Positions 8,187 through 16,528 of a stretch of 35,423 bases of DNA are shown here, piece after piece (within the stretch, counting starts at the first letter, position 1; each line of letters starts with the position of its first letter). The stretch is from contig JAUSAX010000078.1 in the NCBI GenBank assembly GCA_030652315.1, positions 1-35,423 of the forward strand. The letters run 5' to 3'. The translations under genes were made by a program, and so were the position numbers. A model generated the notes under the pieces. It made no database searches, was not told the origin of the DNA, and worked only from the letters and a program-made list of their open reading frames with translations. This stretch comes from Afipia sp. (GTDB lineage: Bacteria; Pseudomonadota; Alphaproteobacteria; Rhizobiales; Xanthobacteraceae).

Positions 8187-9059
8187 ATGCACGGCAAAGA
8201 CGGTCATACCGGAACAAAGACAGCTTTCGTTTTCGCAGGCGGCGGAAGTTTTGGTGCGATTCAAGTCGGAATGATGCAGGCTCTCGCAGCCCATGGCGTC
8301 ACGGCCGATCTCGTGGTCGGATCGAGCGTCGGGGCGATGAACGGCGCCTATTATGCCGGCTCACCGACGCTGGACGGCGTCAAGAAACTGGCGGATATCT
8401 GGCGCGGGCTGACACGGCAAGATGTGTTTCCGGTGTCGCTGCGCTCGTTTGCATCGTTCCTGTGGCGGCGGGATTTTCTGATCTCGCACGATGGCGTTCG
8501 CAAGCTGATCGAGGACCACCTTCCGTACAAGAAACTGGAAGAGGCAGCCGTTCCGGTTCATATCGTGACGACTGACATCGTGTCCGGCGAGACCGTGGTG
8601 CTTTCGGAAGGGTCCGCAGCCGAGGCGATCGTGGCCAGCACGGCGATTCCGGGTGCCTTCGCACCGGTGAAACACAATAACCGTTTCCTGGCTGACGGCG
8701 CGATCTCGAGCAATACGCCGATCCGCGTCGCGATCCAGAAGGGGGCTCAGCGGCTCATCATCATGCCGACCGGGTTCGCCTGCGCGGGGCAGGACCCGCC
8801 GGTGGGGGCTGTCGCAACGGCACTTCATGCCCTGACGCTGTTGATTTCTCGGCAGATGATCACCGAGCTGGAGTATCTTGAGTCGGCCGTTGAATACTGC
8901 GTGGTGCCGCCGCTGTGTCCGCTGGTCGGCTCGCCCTATGACTTTACCCGCACGGACGACCACATCATGCGAGCCATCAAGAATACCGAGGCATGGATCG
9001 CCGATGGCGGTCTTGAGAAGGATGGCATCCCCGGCGAGATGCGCCCGCACCAGCACTGA
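8187..9059 (+). CDS. Patatin-like phospholipase family protein
   Basis: 290 residues from ATG 8187, chosen because the domain begins soon after; the frame stays open to 8085 and the ribosome site is weak, so the start is uncertain. Patatin landmarks occur in order: oxyanion loop AGGGSFGAIQVG (residues 17-28), nucleophile elbow GSSVG with Ser47, and catalytic aspartate D170 in LADGAISSNTP. The Ser-Asp dyad hydrolyses acyl esters of lipids. No signal peptide is evident, so it is probably cytoplasmic and acts on membrane lipids from inside. It lies between the IclR cluster and a membrane FMN enzyme and appears to stand alone. In the 158-base gap before it a short palindrome GCAATC-TT-GATTGC (8075-8088) is the only notable structure. 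Confidence 0.87.
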   Translation: MHGKDGHTGTKTAFVFAGGGSFGAIQVGMMQALAAHGVTADLVVGSSVGAMNGAYYAGSPTLDGVKKLADIWRGLTRQDVFPVSLRSFASFLWRRDFLISHDGVRKLIEDHLPYKKLEEAAVPVHIVTTDIVSGETVVLSEGSAAEAIVASTAIPGAFAPVKHNNRFLADGAISSNTPIRVAIQKGAQRLIIMPTGFACAGQDPPVGAVATALHALTLLISRQMITELEYLESAVEYCVVPPLCPLVGSPYDFTRTDDHIMRAIKNTEAWIADGGLEKDGIPGEMRPHQH

Positions 9060-9325
9060 TTGTTGCCCCGGAATGGGGCGTATGGCGGTCTGGAATATTG
9101 CTCTGCAACACGCCAGCGAGGGTCAGTCTTTATCCGCGCGATGTGACGAGATCACGTCAATCCCCTCCGTGCATCCCGCCACGTTGATGTCGATGACTCA
9201 AGGGTTTGGTGTATAGTTGCTGTCTATCGTAGCTGTTCGTGCTGCGGTATCGACCCGCGCTGGGAAACGCGCCAACATGCGGGCCGACATCGGAGCGTTC
9301 TGCCGGACTCGTTAGCGAGGTTTTT

Positions 9326-11002
9326 ATGCAAAATCTTACGCTGCTGCTTTCGCCTCGTTTCATCATCTTGACGCTTTGCATTATCATCACCGCGCTTCTG
9401 GTCGGTGCCGCGATTTACTACGATTTCAAACACATCTTTCTGTTTGCGATTCCAATCACTATTTTTGGCTCGCTGTCGGTGCTCGGCATTCACGACATGC
9501 TCCAGAAGAGCCACGCTGTCCTGCGGAATTATCCGATCTCCGCGCATATCCGCTTTTTGCTGGAGGAAATCCGGCCCGAGATGCGGCAGTATTTCTTCGA
9601 GAGCGAAAAGGACGGCAAGCCGTTCAGCCGCGATACGCGCGCAGTGGTCTACCAGCGCGCGAAGATGGTGCTCGACAAGCGCCCGTTCGGCACGCAGGAA
9701 GATGTCTATGCGCAGGGCTACGAATGGATGAACCATTCGGTCTCGCCGAAACCGCTGGCCGACGCGCCTTTTCGCGTCACGATAGGCGGGCCGGACTGCA
9801 CCAAGCCGTACTCGGCCTCGGTGTTCAACATTTCCGCCATGAGCTTCGGCGCGCTCAGCCCCAACGCCGTGCGTGCGCTCAATGCTGGTGCGAAAAAGGG
9901 AAATTTCGCGCATGACACCGGTGAAGGCGGTGTCAGTCCCTATCATCGCGAGAACGGCGGCGATCTGATCTGGGAAATCGGATCGGGATATTTTGGCTGC
10001 CGCAATCCCGACGGTACGTTCAATCCGGAGCTTTTTGCGAAGGTTGCGAGCGACGATCAGATCAAGATGGTTGAACTGAAAGTCAGCCAGGGCGCGAAGC
10101 CGGGCCACGGGGGCGTGCTCCCGGCGGCGAAGGTCTCCGAGGAGATTTCGCGCATTCGCGGCGTCGCAGTGGGCGAGGATTGTATTTCACCGGCCCATCA
10201 CAGCGCGTTCTCGACGCCGATCGAGATGATGCAGTTCATCGGCGAGATGCGCCGGCTGTCGGGCGGCAAGCCGGGCGGCGTCAAGCTTTGCATCGGGCAC
10301 CGCTGGGAGTTTCTTGCGATCTGCAAGGCGATGGTCAAGACCGGGATCTATCCGGACTTCATCGTGGTCGACGGAAACGAGGGCGGCACCGGCGCGGCTC
10401 CCGCTGAGTTCATGGACCACCTTGGCATGCCGATGCGCGAGGGCGTCAGTTTCGTCCACAACGCCCTGATCGGGATCAATGCGCGCGATCGCATCCGGAT
10501 TGGCGCCGCCGGCAAGATCGCGACGGGTTTCGATGTGGCGCGCGCCATGGCGCTCGGCGCGGACTGGTGCAATTCGGCGCGGGGCTTCATGTTCGCTTTG
10601 GGTTGCATTCAATCGCTGAGTTGTCACACAGACCGCTGCCCGACCGGCGTGACGACGCAGGATCCGTCACGTAACCGTGCGCTGGTGGTGCCGGACAAGA
10701 CCATGCGCGTTTACAATTATCACCGCGCGACTCTGCACGCGCTGGCGGAGTTGATCGCGGCATCCGGTCTTAGCCATCCGCAGGAGATCCGGCCGATCCA
10801 CTTTTCGCACCGTCTCTCGGGAACGGAGGTGCTGTCGTTCGCGCGGCTTTATCCGCAGCTTCGTCCCGGCGAATTGCTTGAAGGCCACGTCGAGAACCCG
10901 CGCTTTCATGCCTGGGCATTCGCGCAGGCGGAATCATTTGCGCCTGTCGCGGCTGCGGCGCCCCCCGCGGCAGTTGTCACGTCGGTCGCGGCGCACCGAT
11001 GA
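9326..11002 (+). CDS. FMN-binding glutamate synthase family protein, membrane-anchored
   Basis: 558 residues from ATG 9326, with GCGAGG at 9315-9320. Two hydrophobic helices occupy the first ~55 residues (LSPRFIILTLCIIITALLVG and HIFLFAIPITIFGSLSVLG). The rest is the GltB FMN-barrel domain: DTGEGGVSPYHRE, KVSQGAKPGHGGVLP, VDGNEGGTGAAPAEF and the cysteine cluster in GCIQSLSCHTDRCPTGV, matching the 3Fe-4S ligands of glutamate synthase. The amidotransferase (glutaminase) domain of GltB is absent. Proteins of this type are widespread in proteobacteria, and their reaction is not established; they may transfer electrons to an unknown acceptor. It starts after a 266-base gap and ends two bases before the convergent porin stop. 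Confidence 0.88.
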   Translation: MQNLTLLLSPRFIILTLCIIITALLVGAAIYYDFKHIFLFAIPITIFGSLSVLGIHDMLQKSHAVLRNYPISAHIRFLLEEIRPEMRQYFFESEKDGKPFSRDTRAVVYQRAKMVLDKRPFGTQEDVYAQGYEWMNHSVSPKPLADAPFRVTIGGPDCTKPYSASVFNISAMSFGALSPNAVRALNAGAKKGNFAHDTGEGGVSPYHRENGGDLIWEIGSGYFGCRNPDGTFNPELFAKVASDDQIKMVELKVSQGAKPGHGGVLPAAKVSEEISRIRGVAVGEDCISPAHHSAFSTPIEMMQFIGEMRRLSGGKPGGVKLCIGHRWEFLAICKAMVKTGIYPDFIVVDGNEGGTGAAPAEFMDHLGMPMREGVSFVHNALIGINARDRIRIGAAGKIATGFDVARAMALGADWCNSARGFMFALGCIQSLSCHTDRCPTGVTTQDPSRNRALVVPDKTMRVYNYHRATLHALAELIAASGLSHPQEIRPIHFSHRLSGTEVLSFARLYPQLRPGELLEGHVENPRFHAWAFAQAESFAPVAAAAPPAAVVTSVAAHR

Positions 11003-11004
11003 GT

Positions 11005-13017
11005 TCAGAATTCGCCGTGCAGGCGGCCTGAGAAGATCGAGACCGGTCCCCGGTCCGCGTTGTAGGCGGGGTTTGTGATCAGCTGGTAGTCGGCGGTGAA
11101 GGTGAAGGCCTTGTTGAGGGCCAGCGCGTAGTAGGTCTCGAGAATCCGTTCCGTGCCGTAGTTCAGCCGGCCATCGCCGATCAGGAGACCCTTGCCGCCG
11201 GCCGCGAGGAAATCGCGGTGCGCGCCGGACAGACCGTTGATCGCTCCGCCCAATGCGAATGTGTCGGTGGGCCGGCCCCAATAGCTGCCCTTGATCGAAA
11301 CGCCACCTGACACACTGCGGTCGATGTCGGTAAACGAAAGAATCTCGTTCTGGCCGTCGTTCCAGCTCGCCCGTGCAAAGACGCCGACGTCGGTTGCGAT
11401 CTGCTGTTCGGCGTTGACGTAGAAGCCGTACTTTGATCGCTCCCGGCGCTCGCCCGGCACAATGTCGTTGATGTCGAGCCCGGGATTCGCCGCGCTGATG
11501 CCGAGCGCGTTGCGATAATTGGCGGTGTTGCCGCGATTGGCGAACACGCCGACGCGCAGCTTGCCCGGCTGGTTGAGGATCGTGTGACGTTCCTCGAATT
11601 CGACCACCGCGCCGCCGGTCTTGAAGGTGAGCACATCGCTGTTGGGCTGCGACGGCACCTGAAACAGACCGGCCCGGATCGCCCAGTCCTTGCGGTTGAG
11701 CTCGACGACTGCGCCGCGCGTGAAGCCCGGCAGGTCGGCCGGAAAATCATAGGCTGCGGATGACCACATCGCCCAGTTCATGAAATCGACGCGCGGATCT
11801 TTCGCGTATGAATTGCCGTCGAAATAGTCGCCGACGGCGAACCGTCCGACCGTGACCGTGACGCGATCGATGTCGCGCTTGCCCGGTAGTTGATTGGCGG
11901 CGTCGACGACATCTTCCTGCTCGCCGCCGAGACCGAATGTCTGACGCACGAAATAGCGCTGAGCGCGAAACTTCGGATATTCAGCGCCGCCCTTCTGTGC
12001 TTCGCCGTTCGAGAATCCCGCGAGACCCAGGGTGCTGCCGATGCCGAAGCCTTGAGCAAGCTCGGGATTGAAGTAGAACTCGCCGCCCTCCCATAGTCGC
12101 CAGCCGAGGAACGCGCCGACGGTCCAGGTTTCTCTGGTGCGCCCGGCGCCGGGGAGACTGTTCACGCCTTGATAGGGGGCACGGAAGGCTGGATAGCCCT
12201 GCGTGATCACCGTGGTCTGGCCGTGGACGTTCCAGTCCGTCGATTCCGGAAGCGAGGGTGCTTTGATTGCGGCGTTGCCCGCCATCCAGGGCGGCGTGTC
12301 CCAGAGCCGGTAGTTCATCCCGAACTTCACAGCATGCACCTGCGGATCGACCCGAACGTCAGGGAGCGGCACGTCGCCGAGTCCATAGGTGCGCGCGCCG
12401 AGATCGATGTAGTTGTACTCGACCTTGCCGCTCCAGTTGCCGCCCATGGCGAACTCGACACCGGCGCCGGCAACCCAGCCCAGATGCATGCGCGACTTGT
12501 TGCCGACGATCTCGCCGTCCGCGTCATTGAGATCGACACGGGTCCGCCCCCAGGCAGCGCCGCCGGTCACGTAAGGCAGCACGGTTCCGAATGCGTAGCC
12601 GATGCGACCCCGCGCCGTGCCGAAGTAATCGAAGGTTGTGTTGAACGGCGCGGGCACCAGCTTGGGACGGTCAAGCGGACTCGTGAAGGAGATGTCGGCT
12701 TCGACCCCGAGCACCCACTTGTTTGGAAGCTGGATACTATAGCCTGCCTGATAGCCGCCGATCAGGCCGGTGATGCTGTGCGGAAAGAAGATACCCTGCT
12801 GCGGCAACGGGTTGGTGCCGGGACCAAAACTGCCGCCGCCATAGCCGACGTGCCCGCCGACATAAAGACCGCTCCAGTCGAAAACCGGCGCAACGCGCGA
12901 CGCCTTGAGGGGCATGGCGGCGTCAGCAGCCCGCGCGAGATCAAGCGGCGCAGCTCCCAACGCAAGTCCGGCGACTGCGCCTTTCACAATGGATATGCGG
13001 CGTATGGTCTGTGTCAT
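11005..13017 (-). CDS. Fused outer-membrane protein: Omp25-like barrel plus OprB-type carbohydrate porin
   Basis: 670 residues with an export signal (GAVAGLALGAAPLDLARA, cut near ARAAD). Residues about 45-240 form a complete small barrel of the Omp25/RopB opacity type: FDWSGLYVGGHVGYGGG at its start, VEYNYIDLG near the end and KFGMNYRLW as last strand. A linker of about 30 residues leads to an OprB-like domain (about 275-670) with WTVGAFLGWRLWEGGEFYFN, DRVTVTVGRFAVGDYFDGN and the final strand ending ...SGRLHGEF, with terminal Phe. OprB porins pass sugars through the outer membrane. The fusion is seen in related genera, to my knowledge. It is transcribed away from the small gene at 13338 and has no obvious partner. 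Confidence 0.87.
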   Translation of the reverse strand: MTQTIRRISIVKGAVAGLALGAAPLDLARAADAAMPLKASRVAPVFDWSGLYVGGHVGYGGGSFGPGTNPLPQQGIFFPHSITGLIGGYQAGYSIQLPNKWVLGVEADISFTSPLDRPKLVPAPFNTTFDYFGTARGRIGYAFGTVLPYVTGGAAWGRTRVDLNDADGEIVGNKSRMHLGWVAGAGVEFAMGGNWSGKVEYNYIDLGARTYGLGDVPLPDVRVDPQVHAVKFGMNYRLWDTPPWMAGNAAIKAPSLPESTDWNVHGQTTVITQGYPAFRAPYQGVNSLPGAGRTRETWTVGAFLGWRLWEGGEFYFNPELAQGFGIGSTLGLAGFSNGEAQKGGAEYPKFRAQRYFVRQTFGLGGEQEDVVDAANQLPGKRDIDRVTVTVGRFAVGDYFDGNSYAKDPRVDFMNWAMWSSAAYDFPADLPGFTRGAVVELNRKDWAIRAGLFQVPSQPNSDVLTFKTGGAVVEFEERHTILNQPGKLRVGVFANRGNTANYRNALGISAANPGLDINDIVPGERRERSKYGFYVNAEQQIATDVGVFARASWNDGQNEILSFTDIDRSVSGGVSIKGSYWGRPTDTFALGGAINGLSGAHRDFLAAGGKGLLIGDGRLNYGTERILETYYALALNKAFTFTADYQLITNPAYNADRGPVSIFSGRLHGEF

Positions 13018-13241
13018 GAAACGGCCAGCGCGCGGGATCGCATCTTTGGGTGGAGTGACCAGGAAGGACCAAGCTTCCTGGCATTTGGCTGCATTTGCGA
13101 CTGGCTCTCAAGCGCTTGTTTTGCTTATGAGCAGCCGATTTGCAGAGCGGCTGAAATCCGCCTGCGCGAGCCATGACATTGCCGCGTGACAAGCAGACGA
13201 CACAGCGCCCGTGGCTTAGTTACGCCCGCCGGATCGTGCAA

Positions 13242-13280
13242 GAAAAAAATGACCCGCCCGGGGGGACAACCGGGCGGGTC
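13242..13280 (-). terminator. Rho-independent terminator of the small exported-protein gene
   Basis: An 11-bp perfect stem (13251-13261 GACCCGCCCGG with 13270-13280) and 8-base loop are followed on the minus strand by a T-run (complement of the A-run at 13243-13249). It lies about 57 bases past the stop of the gene at 13338-13610, so it ends that transcript and insulates the porin gene downstream. Confidence 0.85.
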
Positions 13281-13337
13281 CTTGGGTCGGCGCGGCGTGG
13301 ATGAGGCGTCGCGCCGAACTCAACTCGGATTTTTCGA

Positions 13338-13610
13338 TCAATAGCAGCTGCGAACGCGGCCGATGTAGTTGCCGTAGGCGTCGAACTGGCGGACCCAGCC
13401 GCAGCGGCGATAGCCGTAATAGTCATTGGCGTAAGCGTTGCTGGCAGCGGCGGCGAACAGCGCGCCTGCGGCGAGGCCAACACCGATGCCGACGCCATGG
13501 TGATGATGATGGAATTTGCCGGCGTGCGCTTCCTGAGTGGTGGCGGCGATGCCACCGGTCAGCGCGACAGCAGCAACAGTGAGGGCGGCAATCTTGGTCT
13601 TGATCGACAT
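13338..13610 (-). CDS. Small exported His-rich protein of unknown function
   Basis: A 90-residue protein starting at ATG 13610 with GGAGAG (13615-13620) just upstream; the longer frame to 13658 has no such site. Residues 1-30 are a clear signal peptide (TKIAALTVAAVALTGGIAAT, cut after EAHA). The mature part begins GKFHHHHHGVG, continues with a Gly/Ala-rich hydrophobic stretch (40-60, possibly a membrane or surface segment), and ends in a Tyr/Arg-rich tail with two cysteines (C70, C89) that could form a disulfide. It resembles the many small secreted His- and Tyr-rich proteins of Bradyrhizobium relatives, whose function I do not know; metal binding by the five histidines is possible. It has its own terminator and an AT-rich upstream region (13680-13740), suggesting an independent, possibly highly expressed unit. 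Confidence 0.75.
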   Translation of the reverse strand: MSIKTKIAALTVAAVALTGGIAATTQEAHAGKFHHHHHGVGIGVGLAAGALFAAAASNAYANDYYGYRRCGWVRQFDAYGNYIGRVRSCY

Positions 13611-13748
13611 GATACTCTCCATCCTTGTTTGGGGCGGGCCGTGTGGACCGCATGCCAATTGGTGTTGAGCTGTCGGGATTCGGTTCGAAGATTCTTTTCG
13701 AAAAATCAGGAATCAATAAAAATATAGTAATTTCAATAGCTTGATCGG

Positions 13749-14567
13749 CTATTTCGAAATCTGCGGCCGGTTCGACAATCTTGTCAGATCGAATTTGCCG
13801 ACATCCTGCAGCAATTCAACGAAAGCCCGCGCGCCGTAATCCAGCAGCGCATTGCCTTTGTCCGCGGTCGCCATCGTCGCGTCACCGACCGCGCCCTGCG
13901 GATTGAGATCCTGCATCGCCCACGCGAACGGCGCAGGGCGTCCCGCGGAGAGCCAGCGGAATTCTTTTGTCATTTGTTTTTCAGCGGACTCGAAATTTGC
14001 GAGCCGGTCTTTTCGGACCTGATCGGGAAATGCCGCAAGCATGATCGAGGTTTCAACCGCGCCGCCGTGGATTCCGAAACGAAGCTCATCCGCAGAGAAC
14101 AGGCCGTCCGGCGCACCGAACCGGCTCCAGCTTGTGGTGACCGCCAGCATCTCGTGTTTCGCGCGCAGATCCTGCGCGATCAGCGCCATTGCCGCGCTAT
14201 TGCCGCCGTGGCTGGTGACGATGACGAGCTTGCGGATACCGGCTTGCGCCACGGCATCGCAGAGCGTCATCCATTTGCTTAGCGCGACGTCTGTCGCCAG
14301 CGTCCGCGTACCCGGGTAGGCCGTATGCTCGGTTGAAATTCCGACCGGTTCGATGGGCAGAAACGTCGCCGGCAGATCACCCGGCAGCGCGGCGCGGACG
14401 CGCGCCAGATAGGCCTCGGCGATCAGCGTGTCGGTCTCGAACGGCAAATGCGGCCCATGTTGTTCGGTGGCCGCCAGCGGGAGCACGGCGATCCAGCGGG
14501 AGGCCTCGACCTTATCGATGGCGGACAGGCTTAACGCGGTCCAGTCGTGCGGCGGCTTTGGGGTCAT
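13749..14567 (-). CDS. Creatininase-family amidohydrolase
   Basis: 272 residues, the usual length for the family. Metal-site motifs are present in order: LPLAATEQHGPHLPFETD (Glu, His and Asp ligands), VIVTSHGGNSAA, and GIHGGAVETS with the Glu ligand. Members cleave cyclic or formyl amides: creatinine amidohydrolase, the archaeal FAPy-nucleotide deformylase ArfB, and MftE peptidase. There is no signal peptide. The gene is divergent from an NMT1-type transporter operon with 97 bases between the start codons, so the two units probably share control and substrate. True creatinine use is unlikely without creatinase or sarcosine oxidase genes. A formyl- or cyclic-amide metabolite imported by the transporter fits better, but this is inference. 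Confidence 0.87.
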   Translation of the reverse strand: MTPKPPHDWTALSLSAIDKVEASRWIAVLPLAATEQHGPHLPFETDTLIAEAYLARVRAALPGDLPATFLPIEPVGISTEHTAYPGTRTLATDVALSKWMTLCDAVAQAGIRKLVIVTSHGGNSAAMALIAQDLRAKHEMLAVTTSWSRFGAPDGLFSADELRFGIHGGAVETSIMLAAFPDQVRKDRLANFESAEKQMTKEFRWLSAGRPAPFAWAMQDLNPQGAVGDATMATADKGNALLDYGARAFVELLQDVGKFDLTRLSNRPQISK

Positions 14568-14628
14568 CGTGCGCGGGTTTCTTCGAACAGGCGTTTCTTT
14601 GAATCAATTAGCAGAGTAGCTTTGCGAT

Positions 14629-14641
14629 GCCCATCATGGGC
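14629..14641. promoter_or_regulatory. Dyad between the divergent creatininase and transporter genes
   Basis: GCCCATCATGGGC is a perfect 6-bp dyad with one central base, starting 36 bases before the transporter start codon and inside a 97-base divergent intergenic region. It could be an operator for a shared regulator or a leader hairpin just before the ribosome site GGAG (14654-14657). No regulator gene is adjacent. The region is too short for a TPP riboswitch, which was looked for because of the transporter type. Confidence 0.3.
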
Positions 14642-14664
14642 AAAACGCCCAACGGAGTCCAATC

Positions 14665-15693
14665 ATGCCACCCAGCCGCTTGCTGCGCGCGTTCGTCATC
14701 GGAATCGTTCTGTGGTCGTTGACCGGAGTACCGGCGCATGCGCAGACGCCCGGCGGATTGGACAAGGTGTCATTCGGCACCAACTGGGTTGCGCAAGCCG
14801 AACATGGCGGATTCTATCAGGCCGTGGCGGACGGCACCTATGCGCGCTACGGCCTCGACGTCAGGATCGTTCCAGGTGGCCCCAACGTCAACAACCGCAT
14901 TCAGCTGATCGCGGGCAAGCTCGATTTCTTCATGAGCGCAAATACGCTGCAATCGTTCGACGCGGTGGCCAACAACGTGCCTGTGGTCGCCGTCGCGGCG
15001 ATCTTCCAGAAGGATCCGCAGGTCTTCCTTGCGCATCCCGAGTCGAAGGTCACCAAGCTCGAAGACCTCAAGTCGCTGACGCTGTTCGTGTCCAAGGAAG
15101 GGATGCCGACCTATTTCCAGTGGCTGAAATCCGAATACGGGTTCAGCGAAGAGAACGTGAAACCCTATACGTTCAACGCGCAGCCGTTCCTGGCCGACAA
15201 GAAAAGTGCGATGCAAGGCTATGTGACGTCCGAACCGTTTGCGGTGGAGAAGCAGGCGAAGCTCAAGCCGACCGTCATCCTGCTGGCCGACTACGGCTTC
15301 AACGCCTATTCGACGCTGATCGAGACGCGCACCGCATATGCAGAGAAGAAACCAGATCTGGTGCAGCGCTTCGTCGATGCCTCGGTGACCGGCTGGTACA
15401 CTTATCTCTATGGTGACAACCGGCCCGGCAACGCGCTTATCAAGAAGGCCAATCCGGAGATGACCGACGATCTGCTCGCCTATTCGGTCGATAAGATGAA
15501 GCAATATGGCATCGTCGATTCCGGCGATACGCTGAAGGATGGCATCGGCGCCATGAGCGACGAGCGCATGGTGGCGTTCTTCGGCAAGATGGTTCGCGCC
15601 GGCGTGACGCGTCGCGACATCGATTATCGCAAGGCTTACACCCTGCGGTTCGTCAACAAGGCCGTAGGTGTCAACCTGCGGCCGAAAAACTGA
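14665..15693 (+). CDS. ABC transporter substrate-binding protein, NMT1/THI5 (SsuA/ThiY) family
   Basis: A 342-residue precursor from ATG 14665 with GGAG seven bases upstream. The signal peptide runs to about residue 26 (LLRAFVIGIVLWSLTGV, cut after PAHA). The mature protein starts with VSFGTNWVAQAEHGGFYQAV, the typical first strand and helix of NMT1/THI5-like proteins, followed by YGLDVRIVPGGPNVNNRIQL and a hinge region FLADKKSAMQGYVTSEPF. Relatives bind pyrimidine thiamine precursors, riboflavin, sulfonates or nitrate. The W-x-x-x-x-x-H-x-x-F-Y start is closest in feel to the pyrimidine/ThiY group, but no thiamine gene is present. It heads a four-gene operon with its own ATPase and permease. 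Confidence 0.88.
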   Translation: MPPSRLLRAFVIGIVLWSLTGVPAHAQTPGGLDKVSFGTNWVAQAEHGGFYQAVADGTYARYGLDVRIVPGGPNVNNRIQLIAGKLDFFMSANTLQSFDAVANNVPVVAVAAIFQKDPQVFLAHPESKVTKLEDLKSLTLFVSKEGMPTYFQWLKSEYGFSEENVKPYTFNAQPFLADKKSAMQGYVTSEPFAVEKQAKLKPTVILLADYGFNAYSTLIETRTAYAEKKPDLVQRFVDASVTGWYTYLYGDNRPGNALIKKANPEMTDDLLAYSVDKMKQYGIVDSGDTLKDGIGAMSDERMVAFFGKMVRAGVTRRDIDYRKAYTLRFVNKAVGVNLRPKN

Positions 15694-15712
15694 CCGCGGC
15701 GGAATCTCCGGC

Positions 15713-16528
15713 ATGACTGTTCTTGAAGCCGATGACGCGCGTGACGGACCGCAGGGTGGCGCGGCGGTGTCGCTGCGCGATGTCACCAAGGTCTACGATA
15801 ACGGCGTTGCGGCGCTCGGTCCGCTGGACCTGACCGTGCGTACCGGAGAGTTTGTTTCATTGCTCGGGCCGTCGGGCTGCGGCAAGTCGACCGCCTTGCG
15901 CATTATTGCTGGGCTGAGTGAGGCGACAGCAGGCCGCGTACGTGTTGCGGGCGGGGATCCGCAGGACCGTTCGCGCCACAACATCGGGTTTGTGTTTCAG
16001 GAGCCGACCCTGATGCCGTGGGCGACGGTACGCGGCAATGTTCAGCTTCCGCTCGATCTCGCACATATGTCCCACAGCGAATCCGGCGAGCGCGTCAATC
16101 AGGCGCTTGCGCAGGTCGGGCTCATGGAGTTTGCGGATGTCTATCCGCGCGAGTTGTCGGGCGGCATGAAGATGCGGGTCTCGCTGGCGCGGGCGCTGGT
16201 GACCGACCCGGACATTCTGTTGCTGGACGAACCGTTTGCCGCGCTCGACGAAATCACACGCTTCAAGCTGAACAACGATCTGCTGACGCTGTGGCGCAAG
16301 TTGCGCAAGACCATCGTGTTCGTCACCCACTCGGTGTTCGAGTCGGTGTATCTGTCGCAGCGCGTGCTGATCATGACGCCGCGGCCGGGCCGCATCGTGC
16401 ATGACTTCCGCATCGATGCAACTGAGCCGCGCGGCGAGGATTTTCGCACGTCGCCGGAATATGCGGCGTATTGCCGTGATGTCTCCGCGGCACTCGCGAA
16501 GGCCAGCATGGCAGGGGCTGCCGCATGA
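15713..16528 (+). CDS. ABC transporter ATP-binding protein, NitT/TauT (SsuB) family
   Basis: 271 residues from ATG 15713, 19 bases after the binding-protein stop. All ATPase motifs are seen: Walker A GPSGCGKSTALR, Q-loop FVFQEPTLMPW, signature LSGGMKMRVSLARAL, Walker B DILLLDEPFAALDE and the switch histidine in FVTHSVFESVYL. The LMPW after the Q-loop and the overall length are typical of the nitrate/sulfonate/taurine group that pairs with NMT1-type binding proteins. It energises uptake through the permease encoded next, whose ATG overlaps this stop codon (ATGA), indicating coupled translation. A frame extension to 15668 has no ribosome site. Confidence 0.9.
   Translation: MTVLEADDARDGPQGGAAVSLRDVTKVYDNGVAALGPLDLTVRTGEFVSLLGPSGCGKSTALRIIAGLSEATAGRVRVAGGDPQDRSRHNIGFVFQEPTLMPWATVRGNVQLPLDLAHMSHSESGERVNQALAQVGLMEFADVYPRELSGGMKMRVSLARALVTDPDILLLDEPFAALDEITRFKLNNDLLTLWRKLRKTIVFVTHSVFESVYLSQRVLIMTPRPGRIVHDFRIDATEPRGEDFRTSPEYAAYCRDVSAALAKASMAGAAA

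Noticed and set aside
9065-9079. GCCCC-GGAAT-GGGGC hairpin after the patatin gene as terminator
   Set aside because: The stem is only 5 bp and no T-run follows; too weak to call.
12169-13176. 335-codon plus-strand frame opposite the porin
   Set aside because: Antisense shadow of a protein with clear signal peptide and barrel strands.
14568-14664. TPP riboswitch before the NMT1-type binding-protein gene
   Set aside because: The leader is under 97 bases and lacks the CUGAGA and ACCUGA core motifs.
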